Part shown: one piece after another, positions 35,384 to 44,217 of the stretch | How the letters are laid out: the number at the start of each line of letters is the position of its first letter | How positions within the stretch are numbered: the first letter of the stretch is position 1 | Source of the DNA: Candidatus Sumerlaeaceae bacterium | GTDB taxonomy: Bacteria; Sumerlaeota; Sumerlaeia; Sumerlaeales; Sumerlaeaceae | DNA length: 48,099 bases | Assembly: GCA_019695055.1 (NCBI GenBank) | Contig: JAIBAT010000129.1 | Location: forward strand, 1 to 48,099 | Direction: 5' to 3' | Position numbers and translations under genes: made by a program | The notes under the pieces: model-generated | Database searches by the model: none | What the model saw: the letters and a program-made list of their open reading frames with translations, nothing else | Told to the model about the DNA's origin: nothing

Positions 35384-36616
35384 ATGACCGAAAAGGCTCC
35401 TAAACCCACAATGCCCAAAGGCTTGTCCACCGTCTCCGTCCATGGCGGGGAACCCGACCGCCCCTATGCGGACTCCATCACGACCCCCATCGTGATGACC
35501 AGCAGCTACACGTTCCCCGACATGGACGACGTGTTGGCCTATGTCACGAAGAAGAAGGAGCGCTTCGAATACGGGCGCTATGGCAATCCGACCACCGCCG
35601 TCGTGATCCAGAAACTCAAGGAACTGGAACTGGCCGAGGACGCCGAGGTGTTCGACTGCGGCATGTCGTCGGTAAGCTGCGCCATCCTTGGGCTGGTCAA
35701 GACGGGCGAACATATCGTGGTCACGGATGACGCCTACAAAAAGACTCTCCTGTTTTGCGAAAAGATCCTCCCCCGCTTCGGTATCCGCTCCACTTGCGTC
35801 AAGATGGGCGACCACGAAGAAATGGAAGAGGCGCTCAAGAAGAACCCCGGCACGCGACTCGTCTTGAGCGAGACACCGACCAATCCTTACCTGAACATAG
35901 CGGACATGGACGTGCTGGCCGCGTTGCGGGACAAGTATGGGTTCGTGCTCGTGATGGATTCGACTTTTGCGTCGCCCTATAATCAGCAGCCGTTGAAGCA
36001 GGGCGCGGATGTTGTCATCTATTCCGCGACAAAATACCTCGGCGGGCACAATGACCTGCTGGGCGGCGCCGCGCTGGGGCGCAAGGAGCTGATTGACCAG
36101 ATTCGCGATTACCGCAATACCACCGGCGGCGTGATGGACCCCATGACCAGCTACATGCTGATCCGGGGCCTCAAGACCCTCGCGCTGCGCATGCAGCGGC
36201 TCAATGACAACGCGATGGCCGTCGGCACCTACCTGGAATCGCATCCGAAGGTGCGGAAGGTTTACTACCCCGGCTTGCCGTCGCACCATGACCACGAGCG
36301 CGCGAAGAAGTACATGACGGGATTTGGCGGCGTGGTGACATTTGAGCTCGAGGCGAACCTGCAGGAGACTTTCGACTTCCTCTCGGCCATGAAGGTCTTC
36401 AAGATCGGGCCGTCCTTTGGCGGCGTCGAAGCGCTGATCACCCACCCGATGACGATTTCCTACTATGACTATGCCCCGGAAGAGCGAAAGCGTCTCGGCA
36501 TCCTCGACGAGCTAATCCGTATGTCCGTCGGCATTGAGGACGCCAAGGACCTGATCGCGGATATCGAGCAGGGGCTTACGAGGATCCCGCTGAAGGCGAA
36601 GGCCGGAGCAAAGTAG
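35384..36616 (+). CDS. PLP-dependent trans-sulfuration enzyme (cystathionine synthase/lyase family)
   Basis: A 410-aa fold-type I PLP enzyme of the Cys/Met metabolism family, which interconverts homoserine esters, cysteine, cystathionine and homocysteine. Seen are YGRYGNPTT (63-71; phosphate-binding Tyr/Arg), CGMSSVSCA (92-100), SETPTNPYL (162-170), the cofactor Asp in VMDSTFASPYNQ (Asp192), and the Schiff-base Lys217 in YSATKYLGGHND. ITHPMT closes the active site. Gamma-synthase, gamma-lyase and methionine gamma-lyase are hard to separate by eye; DSTFASPYNQ with SATKYLGGHND fits a gamma-synthase or lyase. The ATG at 35384 is chosen; ATG 35411 is an alternative. A palindromic terminator follows 36 bases after the stop. 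Confidence 0.9.
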   Translation: MTEKAPKPTMPKGLSTVSVHGGEPDRPYADSITTPIVMTSSYTFPDMDDVLAYVTKKKERFEYGRYGNPTTAVVIQKLKELELAEDAEVFDCGMSSVSCAILGLVKTGEHIVVTDDAYKKTLLFCEKILPRFGIRSTCVKMGDHEEMEEALKKNPGTRLVLSETPTNPYLNIADMDVLAALRDKYGFVLVMDSTFASPYNQQPLKQGADVVIYSATKYLGGHNDLLGGAALGRKELIDQIRDYRNTTGGVMDPMTSYMLIRGLKTLALRMQRLNDNAMAVGTYLESHPKVRKVYYPGLPSHHDHERAKKYMTGFGGVVTFELEANLQETFDFLSAMKVFKIGPSFGGVEALITHPMTISYYDYAPEERKRLGILDELIRMSVGIEDAKDLIADIEQGLTRIPLKAKAGAK

Positions 36617-36643
36617 CGCACGTCGCAAGGGAAAGCATCCCCT

Positions 36644-36677
36644 GCCGGGAGCGCGGGCGGCCCGCCCGCTGTTTTTA
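36644..36677 (+). terminator. Palindromic repeat acting as terminator (family B, copy 1)
   Basis: GCCGGGAGC followed by a 7-bp stem GCGGGCG / CGCCCGC around a 3-base loop (36653-36669) and then TGTTTTTA. The hairpin and T-run make a good intrinsic terminator for the PLP-enzyme gene. The 26-base unit 36644-36669 is repeated in inverted orientation at 36737-36762. Confidence 0.8.
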
Positions 36678-36736
36678 TCCGGAGCTAAAGTGCCAACCCT
36701 GCGCAACCACTCGGTCCCCTCTTTTTGCGACCCATT

Positions 36737-36762
36737 GCGGGCGAGCCGCCCGCGCTCCCGGC
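36737..36762 (-). repeat. Palindromic repeat family B, copy 2 (inverted)
   Basis: Read on the minus strand this unit is GCCGGGAGC, GCGGGCG, loop GCT, CGCCCGC. It differs from copy 1 by one base, in the loop. The two copies are 67 bases apart, between the PLP enzyme and the nuclease. A third, partial copy (GGGAGC GCGGGCG) lies at 38883-38895, after the phosphoesterase stop. Confidence 0.85.
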
Positions 36763-36868
36763 GAAATACCCGGTGAATCTCCGGCGTTTCGCCCCATACT
36801 TACCCCCTTAATCCGCCGGGGGGCATTCCGGCCATGCCGCTATTCCGAGGGGATCGAACAAACCCGAA

Positions 36869-38761
36869 ATGAGATCTTTTTGTAATCTTCAGAGGTTGGC
36901 ACTCGTTGTTGCCAGCCTGGCCAGTTCAGCGCTTGCCATCGCCGGCACGCCGCTCACTTACTACGCCACGGCAGATGGGACAAATGGCACCACCCTGCGC
37001 GACTCCCTCACGACAATCGTCACCACCGGCGACTCCGCAGTACTCTATGGAAATACCGAAGCTGCCGTCGATTACACGGATCAGGACCCCGGCAACTCCA
37101 GCAACATTATCCTGATGTACAGCGGCGCGTCCCGCGCGAAGACCCAGTTTGGCGGCACCCAGGACGGCAACCCCGCCACAGGCAACTGGAACCGCGAACA
37201 CATCTTTCCCCAGTCCTTTTTCAACAGCAATGAGCCCATGCTCTCGGACCTCCATGCGCTGATGCCCACCGACGCCGACACCAACAGCACCGGCCGCAAC
37301 AACAAATACTACGACAACCTCACCGGCTCCCCCACCACGGATACCCAAGGGAACCGCTGGAATAGCGCAGCCTTTGAGGTGACAGCAGCGCAACGCGGTG
37401 ACGCGGCACGCGCAGCGCTCTATATGGACCTGCGATACTCAGGTGCCAGCGGCGAACCAGACCTTTATGTGGATGATACGACCTCACCCGCGCCAGGAAC
37501 CGGCGACTTCCGCATGGCCGTCAAGACCACGCTGCTGGGATGGCACCTCTCCGATCCGCCCGACGCCTTCGAGCGCACGCGCAACAGCAAGGTGTACAAC
37601 AAGCAGGGTAACGCGAATCCTTTTGTGGATCACCCGGAATACGTCAGCACGATCTTCGGCGGAACCGCCTGGTCCATGACGGACAACAACACGATCACCG
37701 TGGGGACCACCGACCGCGCCCCCGCCACGACCCTTGCGGGCACTTCCTCGGTGGGCGTCATGAGCCTTAACCTGACCCTCGCCGCCAATGAATGGCACGT
37801 CGGGCAAATCAATTTCACCCAGTTGGGGACGCTCACCGACAGTGAGGTTTCCTACATTAAAGTTTATCACGACGTGGATAACAGCGGCACCGTCACCACC
37901 GACGACAGCATCCTGAGCACAGCGACGTTGTCCGGAGGCGCGGCCTCCGCGGTCATCAGCCCGGCTTTCTACCTCGCGCCGGGAACGATGAACCTGCTGG
38001 TCGTCGCCGACCTCGCCTCCAACGCCACCGCTGGGCGCACGCTGCGGCTGCAGCTTAATGCCAACGGCATCATCCACAACGCAACCGGCGGCAACGACCT
38101 CGACACCACGAACTCCGCGATTGCGGCGGGAACGACCACCGTGCAAGGCGGTGGGGCGCCGGGGGATGTGAAGATAGCGTATGTTTCGACGCGTGGGACG
38201 GATGGAACAGCTTCCAAGGAGTTTATCGTGCTTGCGAACCATACGAACGACGCCATCGCTATGACGAATTGGACAATACGCCGATCAACACAGCCAAGTA
38301 CGACTTCCACACTAACGATTACGTCCAACACATTGCCTGGAAAAGGCCACTTCTTGATCGGATCTAGCACTTACGGCCTAAGTGTTGAAGGGGTAGTCCC
38401 CGATTACTCAGACTCCAATGGAATTGGTCTGACAGGAGGATTCAGTGACGCCAGCGGCTCCAGTCTGTCAGTCAGTTTGATCAATCCAGTTGGAACGAAG
38501 ATAGATGGAGTATCTTGGAACGGCGGAACCGCACAGGCGGAAGGGACACCGCTTTCAACCGCGTTCCACACAAGTACCAGCACCTCATCACTTCAGCTCC
38601 TTCGCCGCCTCCGCCCGGCGAATCCCGGCCCGTACACCGACACCGACAACAACTCGAGCGACACGGTCATTGATGTTCCCGCGGGCGGCAAGGCGGCCTA
38701 CGTGTATAACAGCTCGAACGTCACTGTTCCCGTAGCGGTCTCGCGCTTTACGGCAGAGTAG
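36869..38761 (+). CDS. Secreted endonuclease I family nuclease with C-terminal lamin-tail-like domain
   Basis: A 630-aa exported protein. A signal peptide (ending near LAIAGTPLT) precedes an endonuclease I/NucM-type domain (about 30-275) with the His-metal finger NWNREHIFPQSFF (catalytic His111) and SDLHALMPTDADTN..GRNNKYY. This domain cuts DNA or RNA non-specifically outside the cell. Residues about 280-420 form a beta-rich region with a dockerin-like HDVDNSGTVTTDDS stretch. The end (about 440-600, KIAYVSTRGTDGTASKEFIVLAN, MTNWTIRR) is like a lamin-tail (LTD) domain. Nutrient or biofilm DNA scavenging is likely. The gene is flanked on both sides by family B palindromes. Confidence 0.88.
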   Translation: MRSFCNLQRLALVVASLASSALAIAGTPLTYYATADGTNGTTLRDSLTTIVTTGDSAVLYGNTEAAVDYTDQDPGNSSNIILMYSGASRAKTQFGGTQDGNPATGNWNREHIFPQSFFNSNEPMLSDLHALMPTDADTNSTGRNNKYYDNLTGSPTTDTQGNRWNSAAFEVTAAQRGDAARAALYMDLRYSGASGEPDLYVDDTTSPAPGTGDFRMAVKTTLLGWHLSDPPDAFERTRNSKVYNKQGNANPFVDHPEYVSTIFGGTAWSMTDNNTITVGTTDRAPATTLAGTSSVGVMSLNLTLAANEWHVGQINFTQLGTLTDSEVSYIKVYHDVDNSGTVTTDDSILSTATLSGGAASAVISPAFYLAPGTMNLLVVADLASNATAGRTLRLQLNANGIIHNATGGNDLDTTNSAIAAGTTTVQGGGAPGDVKIAYVSTRGTDGTASKEFIVLANHTNDAIAMTNWTIRRSTQPSTTSTLTITSNTLPGKGHFLIGSSTYGLSVEGVVPDYSDSNGIGLTGGFSDASGSSLSVSLINPVGTKIDGVSWNGGTAQAEGTPLSTAFHTSTSTSSLQLLRRLRPANPGPYTDTDNNSSDTVIDVPAGGKAAYVYNSSNVTVPVAVSRFTAE

Positions 38762-38882
38762 GTTTACACCTCGCTCCGGCACCGGGCGAATGAAATGCGG
38801 GGTCACCCAAGGAAGACTGGAATGGCCCATTTCATCCGACATACCAGTTTGCCCACAGATATCCCTGAAGGTCTCCGCCGCG

Positions 38883-38895
38883 GGGAGCGCGGGCG
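38883..38895 (+). repeat. Partial copy of palindromic repeat family B
   Basis: GGGAGC GCGGGCG, the left half of the family B unit, follows the stop of the phosphoesterase gene by 8 bases (on its minus strand) and lies about 120 bases after the nuclease stop. The right arm of the stem is missing. Confidence 0.5.
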
Positions 38896-38902
38896 ACGAA
38901 TT

Positions 38903-41080
38903 CTATTCCACGCCAACGATTTCGAAGACTGCATTCGCCATGGACGCCACCAGCAGGCGATTCCCCCACAGCACCGGGCGCGTCAGCACGAATCCCGGCT
39001 GCAGGGCGACGCTCCAGTCCACTTTGCCTTTGGCCAAGTCCACGCAGTAGACGTTGCCACCGATTGTGCCGGCGTAAAGCTTCTCGCCGACGACGAGGGG
39101 GACGGAGTCGAAGACTTCGTCCGTCTTGCCGGGGCGCAGTTCCACGTCGAGCACCTTCTCCCCTGTTTCGACGTTGTGGCCCACAATGCGGCCGGCGATG
39201 GAGCCCATATAGGCGACGTCGCCGACGATGGTGGGCGATGAGTAACTGGGGCCGAGCTCGTCCTTCTTCGGTTTGTAGATCCAGAGTTGGCTGCCGGTGG
39301 CCTGGTCGAAGCAGCGCACGGAATAGTCGTGGGACACGACAATGACCTTGGTGCCGGTGGTGGCCGGGTTGCAGGTGGCCGCGGAGTAGAGGTTGCGGGT
39401 GGAAACGGGAACCTTCCAGACGAGTTGGCCGTTGGCGGCATCCACGCAGTAGAAAGTGTTGTCCCAGGCGCCGAAAAAGAGTTTCCCGTTTGCCAGCGCC
39501 GGCGTGGCCTTGATGAGTTTCGCCGTCGGGAACTTCCACTTCACGGCGCCGGTCTTTGCGTCCAGCGCGTACATATGGCAGTCGCCGGATCCGATATAGA
39601 CGACGCCGTCCGCGACAAGGGGCGATGCCAGGATGGCCTGGCCCGTTTCGCGCTTCCACACGATATCGCCGGTTTTCTTGTTCAGGCAGTAGACGTACTT
39701 GTCGAGCGACGCCGTGATGACGTTGTCGCCGTCAATGGCGGGAGTCGAAAGTATCTCGCGATGGAGGTCGCGCTCCCACAACACCTTACCGTTCTTCAGG
39801 TCGATGGCACGCAGGAAGTGGTCGTTCGCGCCGACATAAAGAACATCACCGTCCAGCGTCGGATGGCACTGCGAACCCGACTTGAGGGGGAAAACGCGGC
39901 CGATGGACACGGTGGTGGCAGCGGCGGAATCTTCCGCGCCCCCTGTCGCCTTTGCCCGCGGTTTGGGTGTGGTAAATAGCTCGACGCGCATCTGCGTGGT
40001 CCCCCGATCGTCCACGAATTGGGCGAGAACCTCGTGGCGCCCGGAATTCAGCCCTCCCAACGCGGCGGTGAAACTCCCATCCGCCTGGCGGGTGGCCGTT
40101 GCGGTCAGGAAGTCGTCCACCTCAAGGGATGCCTCGCGGAAGGCGGCGCTGTCGCCATTATCCAGACGGAACCGCAGCTTCCCGGAATCGGAGGATTCCA
40201 GAACCGTCAGTGCGCCAATCTCGCTGGCAGCGCGCTGTGTGGGGATGGCGGCTTCCTTGTGGGTCTTCTGCTTGTCAAAATTGCGGGTGAGGACCTCGAT
40301 CTGCTCCGGCCCGACCTTGAAAACGCGGTAAGCCTTCTTGTCGTAGGTGCTGCCACCGGCGGCAAAGGTTGTGTTGTTCACCGCGTAGCGCTGGAGGCTG
40401 TGGATGTGACCGACCATAACCAGCGGCACATTGAATTGCCTGATAATGTCGGCGAATTCCATCTCGTTGTCCTCAAACCTCCGCCCCAGCAGTGGCGGGT
40501 GGTGCATGGCGATAAAGGCCGGCTCGCCGGGCGAGAGCGCCTGCAGGTCCTTCTTCAGTTGCTCCATTTGCAGGCCGTCGAAATGGGCGTAGTGCTCGAT
40601 GAGCATCGCGACATCGAGGAGGATGAACCGCACACCGTTGTGCTCGAAATTGATGTAGGTCTCGCCCAGGTGGTTGCGGTAGTTTTCCTTCCCGCTTTCG
40701 GACCACCGCACGTCGTGATTTCCAATGGCCTGGTAGATGGGCTTCTTCCACGCCTTCACGACAGCTGAGTACGAGGTAAACTCCTCATTGTAGCCCATGT
40801 CCGTCACATCGCCAGTGTTAACGATGAACTCGGCCTCAGGAAAGGTTTTCTGGATATCAAGAATCGCGCTGGTCAGGTTAGCCTCGGTCTCCGGCGCGCC
40901 GATGTGGGTGTCGCTGATCTGGACAAACGTGAACGGCTTGACCTCCGCCCGCGCTCCAGCCGCAAACAGCAGGAAAAAGGCGACTCCCCAAAGTGGCGCG
41001 GACACTCCTGTCCGCGCGAGCCGAAAGAAGCTCGTCGACCCTGTTGAAGAACTTCTGGTTTCATTCCTGGTCACTGACAT
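38903..41080 (-). CDS. Secreted metallophosphoesterase fused to a PQQ-type beta-propeller
   Basis: A 725-aa exported protein. After a signal peptide ending GARAEVKPF comes a calcineurin-like phosphoesterase (about 50-260) with all metal motifs: SDTHIG (Asp57, His59), TGDVTD (Asp91), GNHD (Asn121, His122), MHHPP and GHIHS (His225, His227). Residues about 375-725 hold PQQ-like propeller blades (LKNGKVLWERD, KKTGDIVWKRE, AKTGAVKWKF, AANGQLVWKV, ATGSQLWIY, KGKVDWSV). Phosphoesterase plus propeller suggests a periplasmic enzyme acting on phosphorylated cell-surface or environmental material; the propeller would be a binding platform (inference). A palindromic repeat lies within its signal-peptide codons. 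Confidence 0.92.
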   Translation of the reverse strand: MSVTRNETRSSSTGSTSFFRLARTGVSAPLWGVAFFLLFAAGARAEVKPFTFVQISDTHIGAPETEANLTSAILDIQKTFPEAEFIVNTGDVTDMGYNEEFTSYSAVVKAWKKPIYQAIGNHDVRWSESGKENYRNHLGETYINFEHNGVRFILLDVAMLIEHYAHFDGLQMEQLKKDLQALSPGEPAFIAMHHPPLLGRRFEDNEMEFADIIRQFNVPLVMVGHIHSLQRYAVNNTTFAAGGSTYDKKAYRVFKVGPEQIEVLTRNFDKQKTHKEAAIPTQRAASEIGALTVLESSDSGKLRFRLDNGDSAAFREASLEVDDFLTATATRQADGSFTAALGGLNSGRHEVLAQFVDDRGTTQMRVELFTTPKPRAKATGGAEDSAAATTVSIGRVFPLKSGSQCHPTLDGDVLYVGANDHFLRAIDLKNGKVLWERDLHREILSTPAIDGDNVITASLDKYVYCLNKKTGDIVWKRETGQAILASPLVADGVVYIGSGDCHMYALDAKTGAVKWKFPTAKLIKATPALANGKLFFGAWDNTFYCVDAANGQLVWKVPVSTRNLYSAATCNPATTGTKVIVVSHDYSVRCFDQATGSQLWIYKPKKDELGPSYSSPTIVGDVAYMGSIAGRIVGHNVETGEKVLDVELRPGKTDEVFDSVPLVVGEKLYAGTIGGNVYCVDLAKGKVDWSVALQPGFVLTRPVLWGNRLLVASMANAVFEIVGVE
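40996..41017. repeat. REP-like palindrome inside the phosphoesterase signal-peptide codons (family C)
   Basis: A perfect 9-bp stem GCGCGGACA / TGTCCGCGC with a 4-base loop. It encodes residues ARTGVSAP (22-29), just before the hydrophobic core of the signal peptide. The minus-strand core CGCGGACAGG..GTCCGCG also occurs at the 3' end of the GH57 gene (32541-32561). Confidence 0.75.
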
Positions 41081-41248
41081 GGAAGCCCCCGAAGGTTTGC
41101 TTATTTTGAAATCATGGCATTCGTACTGCCCAACGGGATGAAATCACGAAAAAAGGGAGCATTCCCCAAACACTGGTGCGACTTCCAATTAGAGAACCCA
41201 ACATTTCCCATTGCCGCCCGCGATGAACCCGCAGAAGGGTGAAGCACC

Positions 41249-42601
41249 ATGGACTTCTTCGAAGACCCAGAATCCGCCGACGGAAAGCCCTCCGACGCGG
41301 CCCCGCTAGCCGAGCGGATGCGCCCGCGCACGCTGGAGGAATTCACCGGCCAGGGCGAAATCGCCGGCAAGGGTGGCGCCCTGCGACGCCTGATCGAGGA
41401 GGACGCATTGCGCTCCCTGATTTTCTGGGGACCGCCGGGTACCGGCAAGACGACCCTCGCCTCCATCATCGCGCGTCGCACCAAGGCGGAATTCGTATCC
41501 CTGAGCGCCGTGACCTCCGGCATCAAGGACGTCAAAGGCGTGATGGAGCGGGCCCGCCTGAACCTCGCCCGCCACAATCGCCGCACCATCCTTTTCGTGG
41601 ACGAGATTCACCGATTTAACAAAGCCCAGCAGGACGCATTCCTCCCCTACGTGGAGGATGGATCCATCGTATTGATCGGCGCCACGACAGAGAACCCGTC
41701 CTTCTCGGTGATCTCGGCGCTCATGTCGCGCTGCAAGGTCTTCGTGCTGAAGCAACTCAAGGCGACAGACCTGAAAACCATCCTCGCCGCGGCCGTGAAT
41801 GACCCGAAGCGCGGCCTTGCGTCGAAAGCCATCTCAGTGCCCGAGCCGGTGCTGGAGAAGATCGCCTCCCTCTGCGACGGCGACGCGCGCCGTGCGCTGA
41901 ACCTGCTCGAATTCGCCGTGGAGCTCACCGCCCCAAACGAGAGTGGCGTTCGAGACGTCAACGAGGAGTCGCTGAAGCTGGTGCTGCAACGCCAGCACCT
42001 GTTCTACGACAAGACCGGCGAGGAACATTACAATATCATCAGCGCACTGCACAAGGCCATGCGCGGCCGCGACGCGCAGGCCGCCGTCTACTGGACCACG
42101 CGCATGCTGCAATCCGGTGAGGACCCGCTTTACCTCGCGCGCCGCATGGTGCGCTTCGCCAGCGAGGACGTAGGCAATGCCGACCCACAGGCGCTGGTGG
42201 TGGCCATGGCCGCCCGCGAGGCATTCCGCGCGCTGGGCTCCCCGGAGGGCGATCTCGCGCTGATTCAGTGCGCTGTTTACCTGGCCACCGCGCCCAAGAG
42301 CAACGCGCTCTACGTGGCCGAGGGACTGGCCAGAAAGGAAATTGAAAGCACCGGCTCCCTGCCGGTTCCTTTCCATATCCGTAACGCCCCCACCGGCTTC
42401 ATGAAGGGCCTGGGTTACGGCGACGGTTACCAATATGAACACGACAAACCCGGCGCATTCTCAGGACAGGAGTTTCTCCCCGACGGCGTCGAGACTCGCG
42501 AGTTTTACAGGCCCGGCCCCTTTGGTTTCGAAAAAGAAATCGCCAAGCGCATGGAATGGTGGGCGAAGAAGAAGTCCGAGAGCGACAGGAACAAGGACTG
42601 A
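41249..42601 (+). CDS. rarA: RarA/MgsA replication-associated recombination ATPase
   Basis: A 450-aa AAA+ ATPase of the clamp-loader family that acts at stalled replication forks. Seen are AERMRPRTLEEFTGQGEI at the start, Walker A GPPGTGKT (61-68), Walker B ILFVDEIHRF (114-123), sensor 1 in IGATTENPSF, sensor 2 in GDARRALNLLEF, and the oligomerisation part with HKAMRGRDAQAAVYW and YLARRMVRFASEDVGNADP. The ending (HITNAPTG-like HIRNAPTGFMKGLGYG..YQYEHD) is typical of RarA. ATG 41249 is the family start. It converges with tig, sharing a palindromic terminator. Confidence 0.96.
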   Translation: MDFFEDPESADGKPSDAAPLAERMRPRTLEEFTGQGEIAGKGGALRRLIEEDALRSLIFWGPPGTGKTTLASIIARRTKAEFVSLSAVTSGIKDVKGVMERARLNLARHNRRTILFVDEIHRFNKAQQDAFLPYVEDGSIVLIGATTENPSFSVISALMSRCKVFVLKQLKATDLKTILAAAVNDPKRGLASKAISVPEPVLEKIASLCDGDARRALNLLEFAVELTAPNESGVRDVNEESLKLVLQRQHLFYDKTGEEHYNIISALHKAMRGRDAQAAVYWTTRMLQSGEDPLYLARRMVRFASEDVGNADPQALVVAMAAREAFRALGSPEGDLALIQCAVYLATAPKSNALYVAEGLARKEIESTGSLPVPFHIRNAPTGFMKGLGYGDGYQYEHDKPGAFSGQEFLPDGVETREFYRPGPFGFEKEIAKRMEWWAKKKSESDRNKD

Positions 42602-42603
42602 TT

Positions 42604-42649
42604 ATAAAGTAAAAATCCGTGCACGGCCCCTAAGGCCCGTGCACGGATT
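42604..42649 (-). terminator. Terminator of tig (minus strand)
   Basis: A perfect 13-bp stem (AATCCGTGCACGG at 42614-42626 with CCGTGCACGGATT at 42637-42649). On the minus strand it is followed by TTTTTACTTTATAA, an intrinsic terminator for the trigger factor gene. On the plus strand there is no T-run, so rarA ends less efficiently here. Confidence 0.9.
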
Positions 42650-42683
42650 CGGAAATGCCATTATTAAGCCCGAACGCGAAGTC

Positions 42684-44102
42684 TTAGGCTTCGTCCTCGT
42701 GATCATGATCGTGGCTGTGGGGCGCCGGTTCGGGGCGATCCACATACTTCACCTTGCTGTTTTCGAGAAGGAAGGCACTGACGTTGTTGAAACGCACCTG
42801 CTCGATGAACTGGTCAAGCTGGCGGCGCTTCTCCAACGCGGCCCGAATGGCAACACCCTTGCGCCCCTCGCGCTTGCCCCGCTCTTCCAGGGCGTTGTTG
42901 ATGTCGTCCTCAGACGCCTGGATGTTTTCCTTCTTCGCAATGGCGTCGAGAAGCAGGAACCCCTTCACGCGGTGGATCGCGTCCTTCTGCAGCTTCTCGC
43001 GATACTCGCTTTTCGAGGCACCTTGCAGGCGCTGAGGCATCTGGCCGGAATACATGTACTGCATGTCGGAACGCGCAAGGTCCTGCTCGACCTGGGCCTG
43101 GAGGGCCGGAGGAACGGCAAAATCATGGGCTTCGACGAGTTTGGCCACAATTAGTTCGAGGGCCTCTTCGCGATTCAGCCGGTCAACAAAAGCCTGCTCG
43201 TCGGTTTCCACTGACTTGCGCAGGGCTTCGAGACTTTCTGAACCGATGTCCTTTGCGAAATCGTCATCGAGTTCCGGCAGCTTTAGTTCCTTCACAGCCT
43301 TGATGGCAACCGTGTAGCGCAGAGCTTCCCCAGCCTTTTTGGGGTTGGCCACACGGGTTTCCACCGTATCGCCCGCCTTCTTGCCAATCACTTCGGCATG
43401 AACCTTTTCGGGCAGTGCTGTGGCGGGGCGCTCCAACAACTGGTTGATCTGCTGGTCAACGGTCTGGCCACGGGAATCGAGAACCTTCACATCCACCACA
43501 AGGGCGGCACCGGCCTCGTAAGCCTTGTCCACTTCCACGAAGGTGGCGTTGTCACGGCGAAGGTGGTCAAGCCGGTGATCCACCATTTCCTTGCTGGACT
43601 TGTAGGCGGGAACCTCAACCTCGATCCCCTTGTAATTCGTGGGATCGAGTTCGGGCTTCACCTCGAGTTCGAGGGTCACGCGAACCGGCTGGTCCTCGTC
43701 AATCTTGTACTGCTTGATGGCCGGAGTGCCGTAGATCGTCAGGCTATTCTTCTGCTCGTACTCACGAACGATGTTCGGGACGAGCTTCTGGAGCATGTCC
43801 TCCTGGGCTTCGGCCATGAAGCGGCGCTTGAGGAGCTTCACCGGGGCCTTGCCCTTGCGGAAACCCTCGATTTGCGCGGACTTCTGCCATTCCTTGAACT
43901 GCGACTCGATGCGCTCGTTCCAGGGTTCCCACGGAATCTCAATGACGACGTCCTTCATTGAGTTGTTGAGGGATTTCTCCTCGACCACGCTATAGGCAAT
44001 GGTTTCGTCGCGCTTCTCGCGAACCTGCCGCAGGGCACCCTCCAGGGCGCTTTCCTGCTCGGCCGTGGCGGCGCCTGCCGCCGTTTCTTTTTCGTCAGCC
44101 AC
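42684..44102 (-). CDS. tig: Trigger factor (ribosome-bound chaperone, PPIase)
   Basis: A 472-aa chaperone that binds at the ribosomal exit tunnel through L23. The ribosome signature GFRKGKAP lies at 80-87. About 40 extra residues precede the usual start (MADEKETAAGAATAEQES), which is longer than normal for the family. The PPIase domain follows (about 190-280; GDTVETRV, KKAGEALRY), then the helical C-terminal arms. The tail HSHDHDHEDEA is His/Asp-rich and could bind metal. The ATG at 44102 has AAGGAGAAG upstream. The gene is downstream of, and on the same strand as, the NarL-type response regulator, 115 bases away. Confidence 0.95.
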   Translation of the reverse strand: MADEKETAAGAATAEQESALEGALRQVREKRDETIAYSVVEEKSLNNSMKDVVIEIPWEPWNERIESQFKEWQKSAQIEGFRKGKAPVKLLKRRFMAEAQEDMLQKLVPNIVREYEQKNSLTIYGTPAIKQYKIDEDQPVRVTLELEVKPELDPTNYKGIEVEVPAYKSSKEMVDHRLDHLRRDNATFVEVDKAYEAGAALVVDVKVLDSRGQTVDQQINQLLERPATALPEKVHAEVIGKKAGDTVETRVANPKKAGEALRYTVAIKAVKELKLPELDDDFAKDIGSESLEALRKSVETDEQAFVDRLNREEALELIVAKLVEAHDFAVPPALQAQVEQDLARSDMQYMYSGQMPQRLQGASKSEYREKLQKDAIHRVKGFLLLDAIAKKENIQASEDDINNALEERGKREGRKGVAIRAALEKRRQLDQFIEQVRFNNVSAFLLENSKVKYVDRPEPAPHSHDHDHEDEA

Positions 44103-44217
44103 GATGCTGCTTCTCCTTAAACTGTTGCTCGGGATTTTTGCTTTGGGGGAAAGACTTTTAAGCCAAAACCTCTATTGCAAGACGCCGCAATCATTCAGGA
44201 TTTGCGGTCGGGGCTGC

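Noticed and set aside
34487..36445. Minus-strand ORF of 652 codons
   Set aside because: It is antisense to the RAYT and PLP-enzyme genes and runs through the REP modules; its translation shows no domain and looks like the usual GC-rich shadow.
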